Source of the DNA: Erodium maritimum
Taxonomy: Eukaryota; Streptophyta; Magnoliopsida; Geraniales; Geraniaceae
Direction of reading: 5' to 3'
Assembly (NCBI GenBank): GCA_963921825.1
Contig: OY997588.1
Location: forward strand, 129,673,203-129,737,202
Length of the DNA: 64,000 bases
Below, piece by piece: positions 36,601 to 49,303 of the stretch (positions are counted from its first letter, which is position 1; every line of letters starts with the position of its first letter). The notes under the pieces are model-generated. The model was given only the letters and a program-made list of their open reading frames with translations, made no database searches and was not told the origin of the DNA. The position numbers were made by a program, and so were the translations under genes.

Positions 36601-36991
36601 TTGATTGTGACTTTTACAAAAACTATCATTTTCTGTGAAACATGACACGTTCGTTAATTTGAGGTGGAAAATGTCGAAAATATCCTTATTAACAATGAAA
36701 ATTTCAACACTAAGCCATTGGATTCACCTTCCGTTTCACTTCTTAACGGTGGCTTTTCAAATTTTAAAAAAACTCATTTTTATTTATTTGTCATTATTCT
36801 TTTAATTTTTTTATTTAATCTACCCAATCATTGTTTGTTTGTATAAAATCTGAATTGATTTTAGATAATCCCTCGTTATAGATATGCTCGTCTCTAATAG
36901 ATCTACTAGAGGTCCGGTCTCAAAGTTCGGTCTCGAGCTCTGGCCTGTAGCTGAGTCGCTACATCTATCACTAGAGAGATCTACAACCAAC
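36601..36991. other. Non-coding interval before the MITE
   Basis: AT-rich sequence without a supported gene. It ends with CAACCAAC (36,984-36,991), the left TSD of the following element. Confidence 0.5.
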
Positions 36992-37701
36992 CAGCGGCGG
37001 ACTTATGAAGGGTCCGTGAGGCACGTACCTACCTCAATTTCCCATTTACTTGAATAGTTAGTTAATATTCCATTTTATTTTTGTACATTTACGTAATTTC
37101 TATTGTGCCCCTCCTCAATTTTATTTCTAACATAAACACTTTAAATTATTTCAAAAACAAAATCATGAAATTTCCATTTTTTAACTGCTTTTTCTATTTT
37201 CTTAATTATGTACATTTAAATTTCCATTTTATTGAATTATTTTTACAATTTTGTGACTGTTTTATATAATATATTATTTAGTTTATTAATTCTAGTTAAT
37301 GTACCAAAGTCTAATCATATTTAAGATATTTATTAAGGTTTGAACCGATTATAAGTTTGAGTTTTGAGTTTGGTTATCTACAAATTACTAGTCACAGAGA
37401 GATATTTCAAAAAACAAATCTTACCATATTAACGGATAAGTGATGAGAAAAAGAGGAAATAGAATTAAAGAGTAATGGATAATTGATAGTATGTTTATAT
37501 ACATCGAGAAAAAATAATTTCTACTGTATTAACAAAGTGTTTCACAACATTCTCAAAATATGAAACGTTGACGTCGGGCATTATAATAAGTCATTATTGT
37601 TTTTTTTATACTACACTAAAATTTAGATACATATTGTAGCGTTATACATTAGTATTAAAAAAATGGTGCCCCCGTCACTCAAAAAGTTGGATCCGCTACA
37701 A
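36992..37701. mobile_element. hAT-like MITE (about 710 bp)
   Basis: It is bounded by the 8-bp direct repeat CAACCAAC (36,984-36,991 and 37,702-37,709); 8 bp is the hAT TSD length. The left end CAGCGGCGGAC and the right end GGATCCGCTACAA are imperfect inverted repeats sharing the GCGGAT/C core. The subterminal AGGGTCCGTGAGGCACG on the left and GGTGCCCCCGTCACTC on the right also pair partly. The interior is AT-rich and has no coding sequence, so it would be a non-autonomous element. Confidence 0.6.
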
Positions 37702-37709
37702 CAACCAAC

Positions 37710-38341
37710 CACTTTCCGTCGTCGATTCTCATTGGTCCAAAATGAAAGAAAGAGCAGCTCCAACGGAGTCGAATTATTAAAAAAAAAAATTAAAAGAAAT
37801 TTAGATTAGTATTGGGGTGTATAAATTGAAAAAATACATTTTTTACCAAATTAAATAATTTGATTCATTTTTTTGAAATGAAGAGACATAAGTGTTTTTA
37901 TTCAACGCAATGGCTCCAATTTACAATAGATTTCTCAGGATCATATATCCTGGCATCTAAGATAGTGTCTGATACACCCGTAGGTTTATCGGTGCTCGTG
38001 AACCTATAAGAAAATTCTACTTTGCATCGTAGAACTGAAAAATAAACTATAACCAAATAAACACAAGAGTGAATACATAAAACTACAGAGCTTATGATAC
38101 CAGTTCTTTTGAAACCCAAAGCTTTCACGGTGGGGTGTTCTGGTCTTGTCAGTCCGTCATCTTGATTCGCCTGTCTCGTGTTTAGATGTGATCGGTAAGA
38201 TGGATCGTGCGCTGGTGCAAAACCCGATGTCCCTTGAACAGTTCGCCCGTAAAACAGCCTCCCTCGAAAGATCAACTCATAACATGACTTTGCCTAAACG
38301 GGCTACCCATAAATCGACTTCCTCCAATGCCGAAACTCGAA
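37710..38341. other. Unassigned interval, possible retroelement debris
   Basis: The minus strand is open for 125 codons (38,275-37,898) with no recognisable domain. At 38,097-38,109 the minus strand reads TGGTATCATAAGC, close to the PBS used by the copia elements, so this may be the LTR-leader border of an unrelated or damaged retroelement. No second LTR was seen. Confidence 0.3.
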
Positions 38342-38346
38342 TATCC

Positions 38347-40109
38347 TGTTAGGTCCCAAGGAATCAATCTAGAGGGGGGGGGGGGTGAATAGATTGATTA
38401 CGAATTATAGCAACTTAAAAACAAAATCGGAAATTTAAACAACAAGCAAAGATAGCAAGATAGAGAAAGCCAACACAAGATATACGTGGTTCACAACTCT
38501 CCTTAGAGTTGCTACGTCCACACTAAAGAACTCACTTAGAGTTCGGCCTTTTACTAACTTATAGTAAATATTACAAAGTCTCACAAGAACTAATCTTGCA
38601 AGTTACAACACCAAATGGGAAGCAAGAACAAATCTTGCAACCACTACAACACTTTGCAAGAACAAATCTTGCAACCAACTACAACACCCTTTTCTAGCCT
38701 ACAAGGCCAATTACAATCGAAGATATTGAGGTCAACTCATCAAGAGTCAACAATACAATGTGTTTAATCTTATATAGAATAAACACAATGCCTCAATTAC
38801 AATCAAGATATAAAAATGAAGTACAAGCAAGCTATATATGATTTCAAGATATGTAAGGCTTATCTCAAGATGATTTTGAGAGAAGATGATTTCAAAATAG
38901 TTTACAAAGAGAGCATAACAAGTTCAAGAAGAGATATAACAATAAGAATATATGTTTTTCAAAGATTAAAAGATATGAAACTATTATTTTATGACTTTGA
39001 AAACAATTTCTTGAACAAAGAAGAATAGAGCTCTCAAGATGACTTTTCTCTCAAAGATGAAGAAGAACTTTGTGCTGAATTTTTGTAGAGAAATAGTAGA
39101 AGTGTTGTGTCTTGAAATGAAGAAACAAATGAGGGCTTTTATAGACAAAAACTTGGCACTTGATAATTCAAAAAAAGAGTTGTTGGAAGAAATACTTGAG
39201 TGCAAAGTCAAGTGACATATCTTGACAAGAAATATCCTCAACACATTTCAAGATTGAAATGATGACTTCTCTCTTTTCAAAATCAATTTGAATGAATAAA
39301 AGAGGATTATATAATCAAGAGAAATCATATTTTTGAATAAGGGAAGAGAGATTGAGTGATGAGCTAGCCAAACCATATCTTAATGATCATACTTACAAGA
39401 ATCCTATTGGTAGGACTTGAACCCTATCAAAGTAGACATTTTGAATCTTCCATAGCCTTCCTTGATCATCATTGAAGGTCTGAAAATGTCCTTGGAGATT
39501 TAAATTTCGTGCACAACTTCATTTGACACAAGTAGAGGATGAACATGCTTGCTGCTAGAAATTTCAGCTTTGACCTTTGCTTGTTCAAATGAGCATAACT
39601 TTTTCCACAAGAATCCAAATCAAGTAAGGTCAGTTGGGTTAGAAAATAGACTCATATATCTTTCCAATGGTATAGCATAGGCCTATTATTACCTGATAGA
39701 TAATCCCAGTTTAATCAAGAAATACAGTCAAGAAAATCTGCTTTACCTGTTCTGGCAGATTAGATGTCTACTCACCTTTCCGTCCATTACTCTCTGATGG
39801 AGTATCCAAATGGAGAACCAATTTGATAATTAAACAGTAGACTCACAGAGATTTCTAAAAAATCAAAGAAATCGTAATTTTATTAAGAAATGAATTTGAT
39901 ATGATTTTTCAAAGTTACCTCAAATGCAACCAAAGTTGCTGTCTTGAAAAATCTGAAAATTACATGTATAAAAAATATAAGAACTTTTGTAAAATGAGTT
40001 TGATTTGAAACAATAAACAAATGGAAGATTTATTTGATCTTGAATAAATATATGTATACTTGTCATCATCAAAACACGTAGATTGTTATGTTGACACAAG
40101 GTCACAACA
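38347..40109 (+). mobile_element. Solo LTR of a copia-like element (1,763 bp, TSD TATCC)
   Basis: It starts TGTTAGGTCCCAAGG with the G-run AGAGGGGGGGGGGGGTGAATAG that recurs in some plant copia LTRs, and ends GGTCACAACA. TATCC flanks both sides (38,342-38,346 and 40,110-40,114). There is no internal region. A TATA-like CTTATATAGAATAAAC at 38,768-38,783 suggests plus-strand sense. The GAACAAATCTTGCAACCA motif is repeated near 38,585-38,690. Confidence 0.85.
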
Positions 40110-40114
40110 TATCC

Positions 40115-40590
40115 CAACCTTAAATCGGGCTGCAGAGCAAGACAACTGCATAAGAGAAAAGAAGGATAACAATTAAAAATAAAAAGAGAGAAAACAAACG
40201 AGAAATAAGAGGGAGAGAGTCACCGCCGTCGACAACAACAGTTAGGGTCTTGGCTTTTTCCTTTACTTTCTAGAGAGCAAAAAAAAATTCACTGTGCAAT
40301 GAACCTAATTCATTTTAAATATATTTGTAAATAAAATAACATTGGTTGTTTTATTTATTTTTGAAATAACACTGCTCGTTTTTAATTTTGGGCAAAACAA
40401 TAAAAATCCAATTTTTTTGAGTAAAAAGGTGAAATTTCATTAAATAGAATTCAAACGACAATAGAAGTGTATTAGGGAAACCCCTGTCCACAAGAAAAGA
40501 GTTATTACATGGTATTGAGCCCCGAAGGCCTGTTTACAAATAACTCTGTGACAAATGAACCGACACATGCATTTTTTTTGACGGAATCAA
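40115..40590 (-). other. Non-coding interval with a probable LINE 3' tail
   Basis: The minus strand at about 40,560-40,410 reads like the 3' end of a plant LINE: TGTAATAACTCTTTTC, TTCTATTTAATGAAATTTC, then an A-rich end (complement of AATTTTTTTGAG at 40,411). No ORF2 coding remains. The rest is AT-rich and unassigned. Confidence 0.4.
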
Positions 40591-41445
40591 ATTCCGATGC
40601 CCGAGCGTTCTAAAAACGCAATTAAAGGTACTAACTCCAATTTCCGAAATTGCACGAATCACTTCCATAATTCGTTCCGGGTATGAAGTATCGATCCGAG
40701 TTCACCCAAAACCCCCCGAACACGACAACCCGCATCCCGGGCCGAGTGGGCCCCACGATCACACGTGGACCGTGGGTGGCCGGACCGGACCGGACCCGTG
40801 TGGCCGATCACGGTTCCGTGCTCTCCCTCCGGTCATGGCCGGTTATACCCCCGGTGACCGGAATTTCCAGTGACCGACCGGAGCTCCGGCGAACCTCTGG
40901 TCGCCGGAAAAATACCCCATTTCTCCAAAAAGTTCCTAACAAGCTCTAGCTTCTCTAAAACTTCCATTTTTAAGTTCCAAAACCTCAAAATTAACCTTAA
41001 TAACTCCAAAGTTTCAAGACTCATGGTGGGTTTCATCAAAAAAACACAAACCCAATGAAATTTCATCAAACTCTTCCACTTTCTCTCCACAATCATCTAT
41101 TTAAGCATCAAAACCCCAAACCCATAACACCCAAGTCTTGTTCAAGCAATTTCTATCAAAACCCACAACTAGAAATTTAACAAAAGGGAAGTTAAGTGCA
41201 AGATTACCTTAGGGAATGGGTAGATGATGAATAAAATGGAAGAAAATGAGGTTTTTGGGGTCGAAATCAAGTGAAAGGAGACACTTTTCTTCTCCTTTCT
41301 TCTTCTTCTTCTTCTTCTTCAAGTTATGGAGGTTTCAAGCTCTCTCTCTCTCTCTCTCTCTCTCTATAGAATTCGGTCAAGGTGAGAAAATGTGCTGAAA
41401 ATTGCCCAAAAGTGGTCCTTATCCTAAAGGTAGAAATGTCCCTTT
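40591..41445 (-). mobile_element. Truncated gypsy LTR fragment
   Basis: It resembles the part of the solo LTR at about 58,410-58,950: ACGGAATCAA, TTCGTTCCGGGT, CCCCCGAACACGA, GGGCCCCAC, GTGGGTGGCCGGACCGG and GCTCCGGCGAACC blocks occur in the same order. Its LTR end is missing; an inverted LTR end starts at 41,446 instead. A CT microsatellite lies at 41,340-41,365. No gene is supported. Confidence 0.6.
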
Positions 41446-42482
41446 TGTAAGAACCGTCCCCGGTCGATCCCAGTCGAACCGGTGGTTTTGGCGAAAGTTG
41501 ACTTCCCGCTAGAAAAGTCAATCGATGACTCCGGGAGTCATTCGGGACCTTTCCGTGATCCAAAAAGCTTAGTCGTCGTTACAGTTAGCTTAGTTGGGTC
41601 GTTTCCTTTTAAATGGTCGTTTTTGTGAAAAAGTTAAACCGGGGTCAATTTCGGTCAAACAGGCCTGGGCCAGGCCAGACCCAGACTTTGGGCCGAGCCA
41701 GATCAGGACCAGTCAGTATGCCAGGCCCATCTCGCCAAAGCCCACCCCCTTTTTCCTAACCCTAGCAACAGTGTCGACCCTTCTCATTCCACGCATGGTT
41801 ACCGAGGCTCTTCGTCTTCCTCTCAAGCTCTCGCTTCCCCCCTCTCTCTCTCGCACCTCGCCTAACTTCTCCTCCTCCACCCACGACCCACCCCTGCCAT
41901 TAGAAAGCTCCAGAAACCCCCTCCTTCTCTCCCTTCTTCCTCCTCGAGTCGAAGCAAACCTCGTCGCCTTCCTCGTTTCGAGCCACACAGCTCCGACAAC
42001 GAGAATCCGTGCAGGTGAGCCATCCCTCGGACCAGTTTCACCTTCCCCGACCGTCCTTCCCTGGAAATCTAGCGTGCGCGAGCTCGATTTGGCCGAGCTC
42101 GGCCGGAAAGACACGACGGAGTTCTCGAGCTCCAGCTCTTCGTTCCCACGCCGGCGAGCACCTCACGCCGTCAAATCTGGACAGAGAGGCTCCAGGCTCG
42201 CACCAACGACCACCACGGTCACTCCGAGCCTCCTTGATGTCGTCGCCGCCATTGAAAACCCACCCTGGCTCCGCCTCTCCCTCGTCCTCGCTTCGCCGGA
42301 AACCTACCCTCGCCGTACCTCGTTTCCAGCTCCGGCTAGAGCCAAAGTCACGGGCCTTGGGCACCAACGACCACCACGGTCCCGAATGACTCCAGGAGTC
42401 ATCAGTTGACTTTTCCGGCAGAAAGTCAACTTTCCCCAAATTTCACCGGTTCGACCGGTGTCGACCGGGGGCGGTTCTTACA
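41446..42482. mobile_element. Foldback-like structure made of gypsy LTR ends
   Basis: The left end TGTAAGAACCGTCCCCGGTC and the complement of the right end (TGTAAGAACCGCCCCCGGTC) are inverted repeats of about 110 bp. Both continue through CGAACCGGTGG/GA, AAAGTTGACTT and GACTCC.GGAGTCATTCGGGACC. The middle is GC- and CT-rich LTR body with a chance frame of 271 codons (41,594-42,409). The 20-mer ACCAACGACCACCACGGTC occurs at about 42,203 and 42,361, right where the sequence switches from one arm to the other. No matching TSD was found (CCTTT on the left, CAGAC on the right). Confidence 0.6.
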
Positions 42483-42970
42483 CAGACCATATCGGGATAT
42501 TCTTGGAATCGAAGCAGAATCTGACGGCGAAGAGGGCGCTCCACAAGGTGCCAAAATCTGACCTTCACTGTACAACCCCCAGCAGATGCCCCATTGGTCA
42601 CATGGGACCTCGACACACAATCCTAGTGTCGAGCCGATCGTTTCTCCCGTGGTTTTGGTGCGCACTACCGGAGGGAGACCATGAGCATGCACCCAGAGTT
42701 GCAGTCGTTTCAGGGTAGGAGGCTCTCTAGCCATTGGGTCCAAATCAGCCAATAGGAGGGGCCGTCCATCAAAGCACCACTGCTCGTTCCCACGAACCCA
42801 TGAATGTGCGTCGTTGTCTCGAAGTAAAACCCGAATACTTCAGACCCGATGTCGTTGATGACCAAATTTTCGTCCGACTTCCCTATATTTTAATGAAAAT
42901 CCTGAAAACGATCTCCTTCCGAGATGGGTTGGAGGTCCATATAGAACCAAATGTTAATTCAATTTTTTTC
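42483..42970 (-). pseudogene. LINE ORF1 fragment (DUF4283-like)
   Basis: The minus frame 42,752-42,426 contains LKRLQLWVHAHGLPPVV, TTGETIGSTLGLCVEVPCD and WGICWG. The WVxxHGLP...IGxxLG pattern is typical of the DUF4283/zinc-knuckle proteins encoded by ORF1 of plant L1-type LINEs. The frame runs into the gypsy foldback at 42,482, so the foldback sits inside it. Upstream (42,753-42,970) the same strand holds further remnants with stops. It ends about 375 bp before the start codon of the next gene. Confidence 0.6.
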
Positions 42971-43111
42971 CCATGAACAATCGGATATGAAAATAGGTGT
43001 AACGGGCCGGCCTGTTGTATGTGTTCTAAAACACTTCCCTTGCCAAAAGAAAGTAAACCCAAACCGTACCCCCATATCACATCGGAGCCTCAATTCAATT
43101 CCTCCTCATAG

Positions 43112-43117
43112 CACGTG
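43112..43117 (+). promoter_or_regulatory. G-box CACGTG upstream of the O-fucosyltransferase gene
   Basis: GCACGTGC lies 229-234 bases upstream of the ATG at 43,346, in the promoter or 5' UTR. G-boxes bind bHLH and bZIP factors in plants; actual use is not shown by sequence alone. Confidence 0.4.
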
Positions 43118-43345
43118 CACATCTCCTCCGGCGTCGCCACGACCACCCAGGGCAGAAGCACTTCCGCCGCCGCCGCGCTATGTTCTGAATCAAGTACAAG
43201 ATGGTCCCTTTTACTTGTTCTATTTCTCTCTGTCTTCTCCTCCTCCAGACCCACTTCTTCATTTTGTCGATACAGTAAGAGGGAGAAATTGGTGAGAGGA
43301 GATAGTGAGCTGATGTGATGCAGCAGTAGAGCAGAGAGATCTCCA

Positions 43346-46300
43346 ATGCACCAAAAACCTCGCCTCCCAAGCAGCGGCCACTCCTCCCCGTCCTCTCCTC
43401 GCTCCCCTCTTCGCTCTCCTCGGTTCCGCCATGGCCGGTCCAAGGCGGGCCGCTTCCCTCCGGTTCAGGCCGGCCGCACCCTCGCCCACCGCCTCGCGTG
43501 GCTCCTCCTCTCCGTTCTCCTCCGCCGCCAGGGAATCTTCCTCTTCGCACCCCTCATCTACATCTCCGGCATGCTTCTGTACATGGGCTCCGTCTCCTTC
43601 GACGTCGTTCCCATCATCAAGCACCGCCCCGCGGTGGGCTCTGTCTACCGCAGTCCCCAGCTGTACGCCAAGCTCCGTCCTGAGATGGATTCAGATAACT
43701 CCTCCGCCGATGCGGTGAGTGACTCACTTTCATTCTCAAGGGTTTTCTGGGATGTGTGCAGGTCTGGATTTTGGTCAATAAGGGTGATTGGGATAATGGC
43801 CTTGATGGATTTATCTGATTCGCTTGAGGTTGATAGTTGGGATCTAATGGAGGTGTATAATCGATTGGGAATTGGGGGACTTCAATCTGAAGAAACTTGA
43901 ATGGTCCACTACTTGTTTCTTTATCACTGCATGTTTAAGAATCAGAAGCTATGAGAAAGCCAAATCTTCTCTTTTACTGCTCAGTATAGAACTACAAAGT
44001 AACTGGTGATGCTGACCCACTGATAATTGGCTGTTTGATTTGAGTGAGAGAGACGGAGTCTCACATTTGTGCCTCATTGCATCTGTGGTTCTTCAAAATG
44101 TTCCCACTAGGATTAAAATTTTGATCCTGAATTAATGCAAATGCCATCTGGGTTGGCTGCACAGACTTAGATATTTGGCTAGTGTGATGCAGTAGCTATA
44201 AGTAACCTGGTGTATGTGATCTAATGTAGCCACAAAACAATCTTGTATAGCACTATCTCTACGGCAAAATCCTTAGGAACCATTTGTAAACTTGTGCAGT
44301 GCAGAAGCTGACTATTTTTCACTAACTAGTGTTCTAGTTGTATTGACTTCAAGTTAGTGTCAGTATACAGTCAATGAGACTTTATAATGTGCTACCTTTT
44401 ATTTACAGATTACTGATTTGCATTGTAGTATCATTGATCTTTAATTTTTGCTGGGTTTGCATCCAATTTTTGATGCATTCATGGCCCCTTATTCAGTTAT
44501 TTGAAGTGATTGCAGTTGTGGTCGTTTTCATTTATTTTATTTTCTGTATACTTTCCTGCTAGCACTGATGTAAGCTATGACTTTACTGTAGATATCAACT
44601 ATATGGAAACATTCCTCTAAAGGTGGTGGAGAGTGGAGACCATGTGTAAACAAATCGTCAGGAGGTATGATAGTGTTTCTTGGGCTTTAATTTATGATCA
44701 TGTACATATTAGCATATTGCTCTGAGACTGCATAAGGTAACATGCTAACATCATTTTTCTTATATATTCATAAGGTAATATCCTAACTTCTTATATCTTT
44801 GGATTGTCCAATGTTGCATTGTACATAATTTCTTTATAATAATTCGTTTAAACCCCTCCTGGGAATTTTAACTCAGAAGCATTTATTCCCGTGATGTTAT
44901 ACGGCTGGTGAAAACATTTCATATGTACTGTAGCCATCTAATTCTATTGATTGTTTGTTAAATGATAAGGAGTTAGTATATCTAAGTCCTACCTGGTATT
45001 GGCAATAGGGTATTAAATTTGTATTGTAATCATGTTATGTGCATCTGTCAAGGGCTATTGTTATCCGGTCTCTTTCTACACCCGATCCCAGCTTATTTTG
45101 TCAGAGGCGCAGAATGAATTGTGTTAGATACAAATATGACACTTGCTATAAATAATGATTATTTGCATCCTAGTCAGCTAATGCCCGGGCTACACTAGCT
45201 TGTATTGTGCTAGTAGATTTTGATGGTGTGAGACTTGAATTATGTTCTTAACAGTTTCAAAGGGACGGTGATTGTTCAATAGTTAATGTTTATGTAAATC
45301 TCATTTGTTAGTGAACCTCTTTTTTACCTGTAAATGACAGCCTAAGAGTTATTCACCTAGCTTTGAAGTGTAGATTTCGTTATTATATAGTCTTCGCCGA
45401 AAGTCACATTTTCCGTAGTACCATCATTACTCGTGTAAACTTCTTCTGATATCCCTGAATTCTATCTCCATCAGTACTAAATGCTCTTCTTATGGATGGT
45501 GTCGGTAGTACCATCTCTTCCTGTGACCTTCGCCTTTGAAAATAAACCACAGTCTTAACTAAGTCCTTGTCTGGTCACAGCCGTTTGTTACAGCTTCTAT
45601 ATGATCAATACATTTAATCCATTGATGTTCTTATAGGTAACCTTTTCTAATCTGTAGCACCTATTGAGGTTCTTATTAAAGTGATTTTAATTTATATGAT
45701 TTGTTTGCTATATGTACGTTTTTATGAACATTAACATATGCATATCTGCGTGTCTTGTCTGTTGCATTTCATCATATGCTACTGAAGTCTGAATGTAGGT
45801 TTCTGTGTTTGTCATACAGGCTTGCCTGAATCGAATGGTTACATATATGTTGAAGCCAATGGCGGCCTTAATCAACAGAGGACATCGGTTGTTTTTTGTT
45901 CTCGGTTATTAATTTTGCTGTTCATTTGTTTTAATGCAAGGATTGCTCATTTAATGATTCTAATGACTGGTTGTTCTTGATTCTTTGTAGATATGCAATG
46001 CAGTTGCTGTTGCGGGCTATCTTAATGCGACCCTGGTGATACCCAATTTTCACTATCATAGCATCTGGAGAGATCCTAGGTTTGTAAAAAAATATATCAT
46101 GTTTTCCCCCTCATGTTCCTTTTGGCTAGTGATCAATCAACACAAAGAAAAACGTACTATTCAGAAGTATGATTTTCACCCATTTATGTCAATTTCTGTG
46201 TCACCACCACATTATGTTACCCTAATTGGCTGCTTTAGCCTGTAGCTGCTTCTTGATATTTCATTTCAAATTGACGTACTTTATGCATGTTCTTGGTGCG

Positions 46301-49265
46301 TAGCAATTCAGTACTATAAATGAATGCGAAACTACTCATTGATATATTTTTCGGGATTGAATAATTTGTAGGAAATTGATGTCAGTGTGCTGTGCTTTTT
46401 TCATTGGCCACCTTTCGCATTTCCCTTTAAATTGGGCTTCTGGGGAATAAGGGCCACTATATGTATCAGGCAACCGTTTATTAACTCCTAATGTTATTAT
46501 TAAATTGTAAATTTATAGCACCATATTTTGTTGATTTGCTTGGGAGTTCGCTAGACGTTTTCTCTCCTTGTTGCTTTAATTTCTTAATCATCCGTGTAAA
46601 AGAAATGACATGAGGTATGATACTGTGGAACCAATTAGTCCTTCGCTTAATGAACTTATGAGTTGAAAGAGGTGTTCTGGACCTTGATATCTATTTTGTA
46701 GTTATCTATCATATATTTAAATTATGAGCTATGCATAACACGAATGCTCATTATATTATTCTGTCATGCTTTTAACATCACAGCTGGCCCTTTTGGAGCA
46801 CTCTATCCATTCATATTCAGGGCCAAATTGTCTAATTCATCAATTTGTCCTTTTCCAGCAAATTCAGTGATATTTACGATGAAGATCATTTTGTTAGTAG
46901 CTTGGAAAATGACGTAAGGGTGGTCAATACGATTCCTGGATACCTAATGGAACGTTTTGACCACAACATGAGCAATGTTTACAACTTCAGAATTAAAGCG
47001 TGGTCACCTATTCAATACTACAGGGATGTGGTGCTCCCTAGACTACTTGAAGAGAAGTAAGTAAATATGTCATTTGTCACTATGTTTTTTAATTCCCCGT
47101 CATTTTTGTTTATGCTATATGTTCTTAGGAATATGCATGTTGAGCTCTATCTGTTTTTGGTCCTGATACTTAAGCAGTGAAAGAAAGGGTTTTAGGTCAA
47201 CTGTAAGTTACATGGAAATAAATGGATTCTGCTGGCTTGAATCAGACTCCCTGAACCTGTTGACCTGAGTTTGATCCCACATTGTAAGAAGTTTAAATGA
47301 AATTGAAATTATGTAATAAGTCATGCTTTTTCTATATGTGAATTAACCTTCCTGGATGGTTGCTCCTCATATTATCCTCAAGCAGAATAATTTTTAATGT
47401 CTTTGTGATCACACCATATTCTTATCATGGGTTTCCCTGTACATGCTTACTCTTCCAATCTGTGCAGCAACTTTTGATACATGGATCCCAACACCTCGCA
47501 AATTTAACAACTCTAAACTTATTCAAGTATTCAACACATTTATACTTTTCTTGTTCTGAGCGTTGTCTGTTTTCTTTCATTTTTTAAAATAATATTTGCA
47601 TCTACTTCTAATTGAATTACACAGGGTGATAAGGATTTCTCCCTTTGCAAATCGACTATCATTTGATGCTCCTCCAACTGTCCAAAAGCTTAGATGCTTG
47701 TCGAATTATTTGGCTTTGAGATTCTCAAGTCCTATATTAACTTTGGGAGAAACTCTTGTGATGAGAATGAAAGAACACAGTGCAAAAAGTGGGGGAAAGT
47801 ATGTTTCTGTGCATCTTCGCTTTGAGGAGGTTAGGTTTATGAAGGGAATGTTGCAGCCATTATGACATCCCTTAATGAATTTTTTTTATCTAATCCTACT
47901 TGCTTATCACCTCTTCTGCAGGATATGGTTGCCTTTTCCTGTTGTGTTTTTGATGGTGGAGTGAAAGAGCAGGATGATATGATTGCCGCTAGAGAAAGAG
48001 GTTGGAAAGGGAAATTCACCAAACCTGGTCGGGTTATACGTCCGGGTGCAATCAGGATAAATGGGAAATGTCCCCTTACACCTTTAGAGGTAATGCCTTT
48101 ACTGCTTTTCTGTGGTATCCTCTGTCATAATGCAAAGTAATGAAATGATTAATTGATGATGATGCTTGAACTTCTATCTGTAGCATTTTGATTCTCTGCC
48201 CCTGTTATTTAATAGGGCATAACATTCTCATGTTTTATTGCCAGCAATACCATTATTTACTATAGTTTCATAATCATTTGACCACGATAAATATACTGAT
48301 ACATGTGTAGTTCTCCATCAATTTATGAAACAGCCTTGTATCTTGATACACATGTGTACACATGTGTACATGTGTAGTTCTCCATAAGTACGATATGTTT
48401 CCTATTCTATTTTGTTATATTGTTTGTGAATACCTAATTCAGTTCCAATCTGGAAAACCTACACATTCACTTCTCTAACCTGTTCAAACATCAGGACGGG
48501 TGAGCAATTTGACAGATATGGTCCAGGAATCATATCAAGGAAAGAAATGCTACAATTTTGATGCATTTGAATTTATTGCTTGAGTTATATTTTCAGATCA
48601 ACAAAATGCAACCAGTCTTTCGTTCTAATTTCTAAGAGCAAGTTGGTTATATATACCTAAGAGCAAGGTTCTAAAAATCGTTAGGCGTTAGTCTGGCGGT
48701 TAGAGCCTTTTGAGGATTAATCGGGGACTAAACTGAGATTAATCGGTGTTTAATCAAATTAATCGGTAATTAATCGGGTCGGCCAACAAGGAAATGGGGC
48801 CTAGACGGGACCTGATCTGGATTTTTAAAACACTGCCTAAGAGTAAGACCAACAAATTGTTATATATGATAAGAAAGAGCGGATTCATAACGGAAATCAT
48901 CACACTTATCAATGATGTTGCCTCTTTTATATGTTCTTATGCTAGTAAATGGGTTCAGTGGACAGCTATAAGTTATCATCATTCTATATTATTTGTTTGA
49001 AACAGCGGTTGCATAGAAGTGCTATAATTCAGTACTTCTGGGGGGACTGTTGACATGGGTTAGACTTCCTTGATTTATGACGGTAGCTTCTTTCAAATAG
49101 ATTAAGCTTGTTTCCTATTTGAATATTAGAACTCCGTAACACCCATATATAAGGGCTTCTTTTCCCCGTATTTCACATTATATATTTTTATATCCTATTT
49201 CTACACCAACATATGTTGGAGTGATCAATATATAAACTTCATAATGGGATTTTTTATATTGGTCT

Positions 49266-49303
<38 letters not shown>

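Noticed and set aside
37898..38275. 125-codon minus-strand frame with a PBS-like TGGTATCATAAGC
   Set aside because: No domain and no LTR next to the PBS-like motif on the expected side; kept only as an unassigned interval.
41594..42409. 271-codon plus-strand frame
   Set aside because: It runs through gypsy LTR body and both arms of the foldback; CT/GC-rich low-complexity translation without a domain or promoter.
43090..43624. Long minus-strand frames opposite exon 1
   Set aside because: Shadows of the GC-rich first exon of the O-fucosyltransferase gene; Arg/Gly-rich, no domain.
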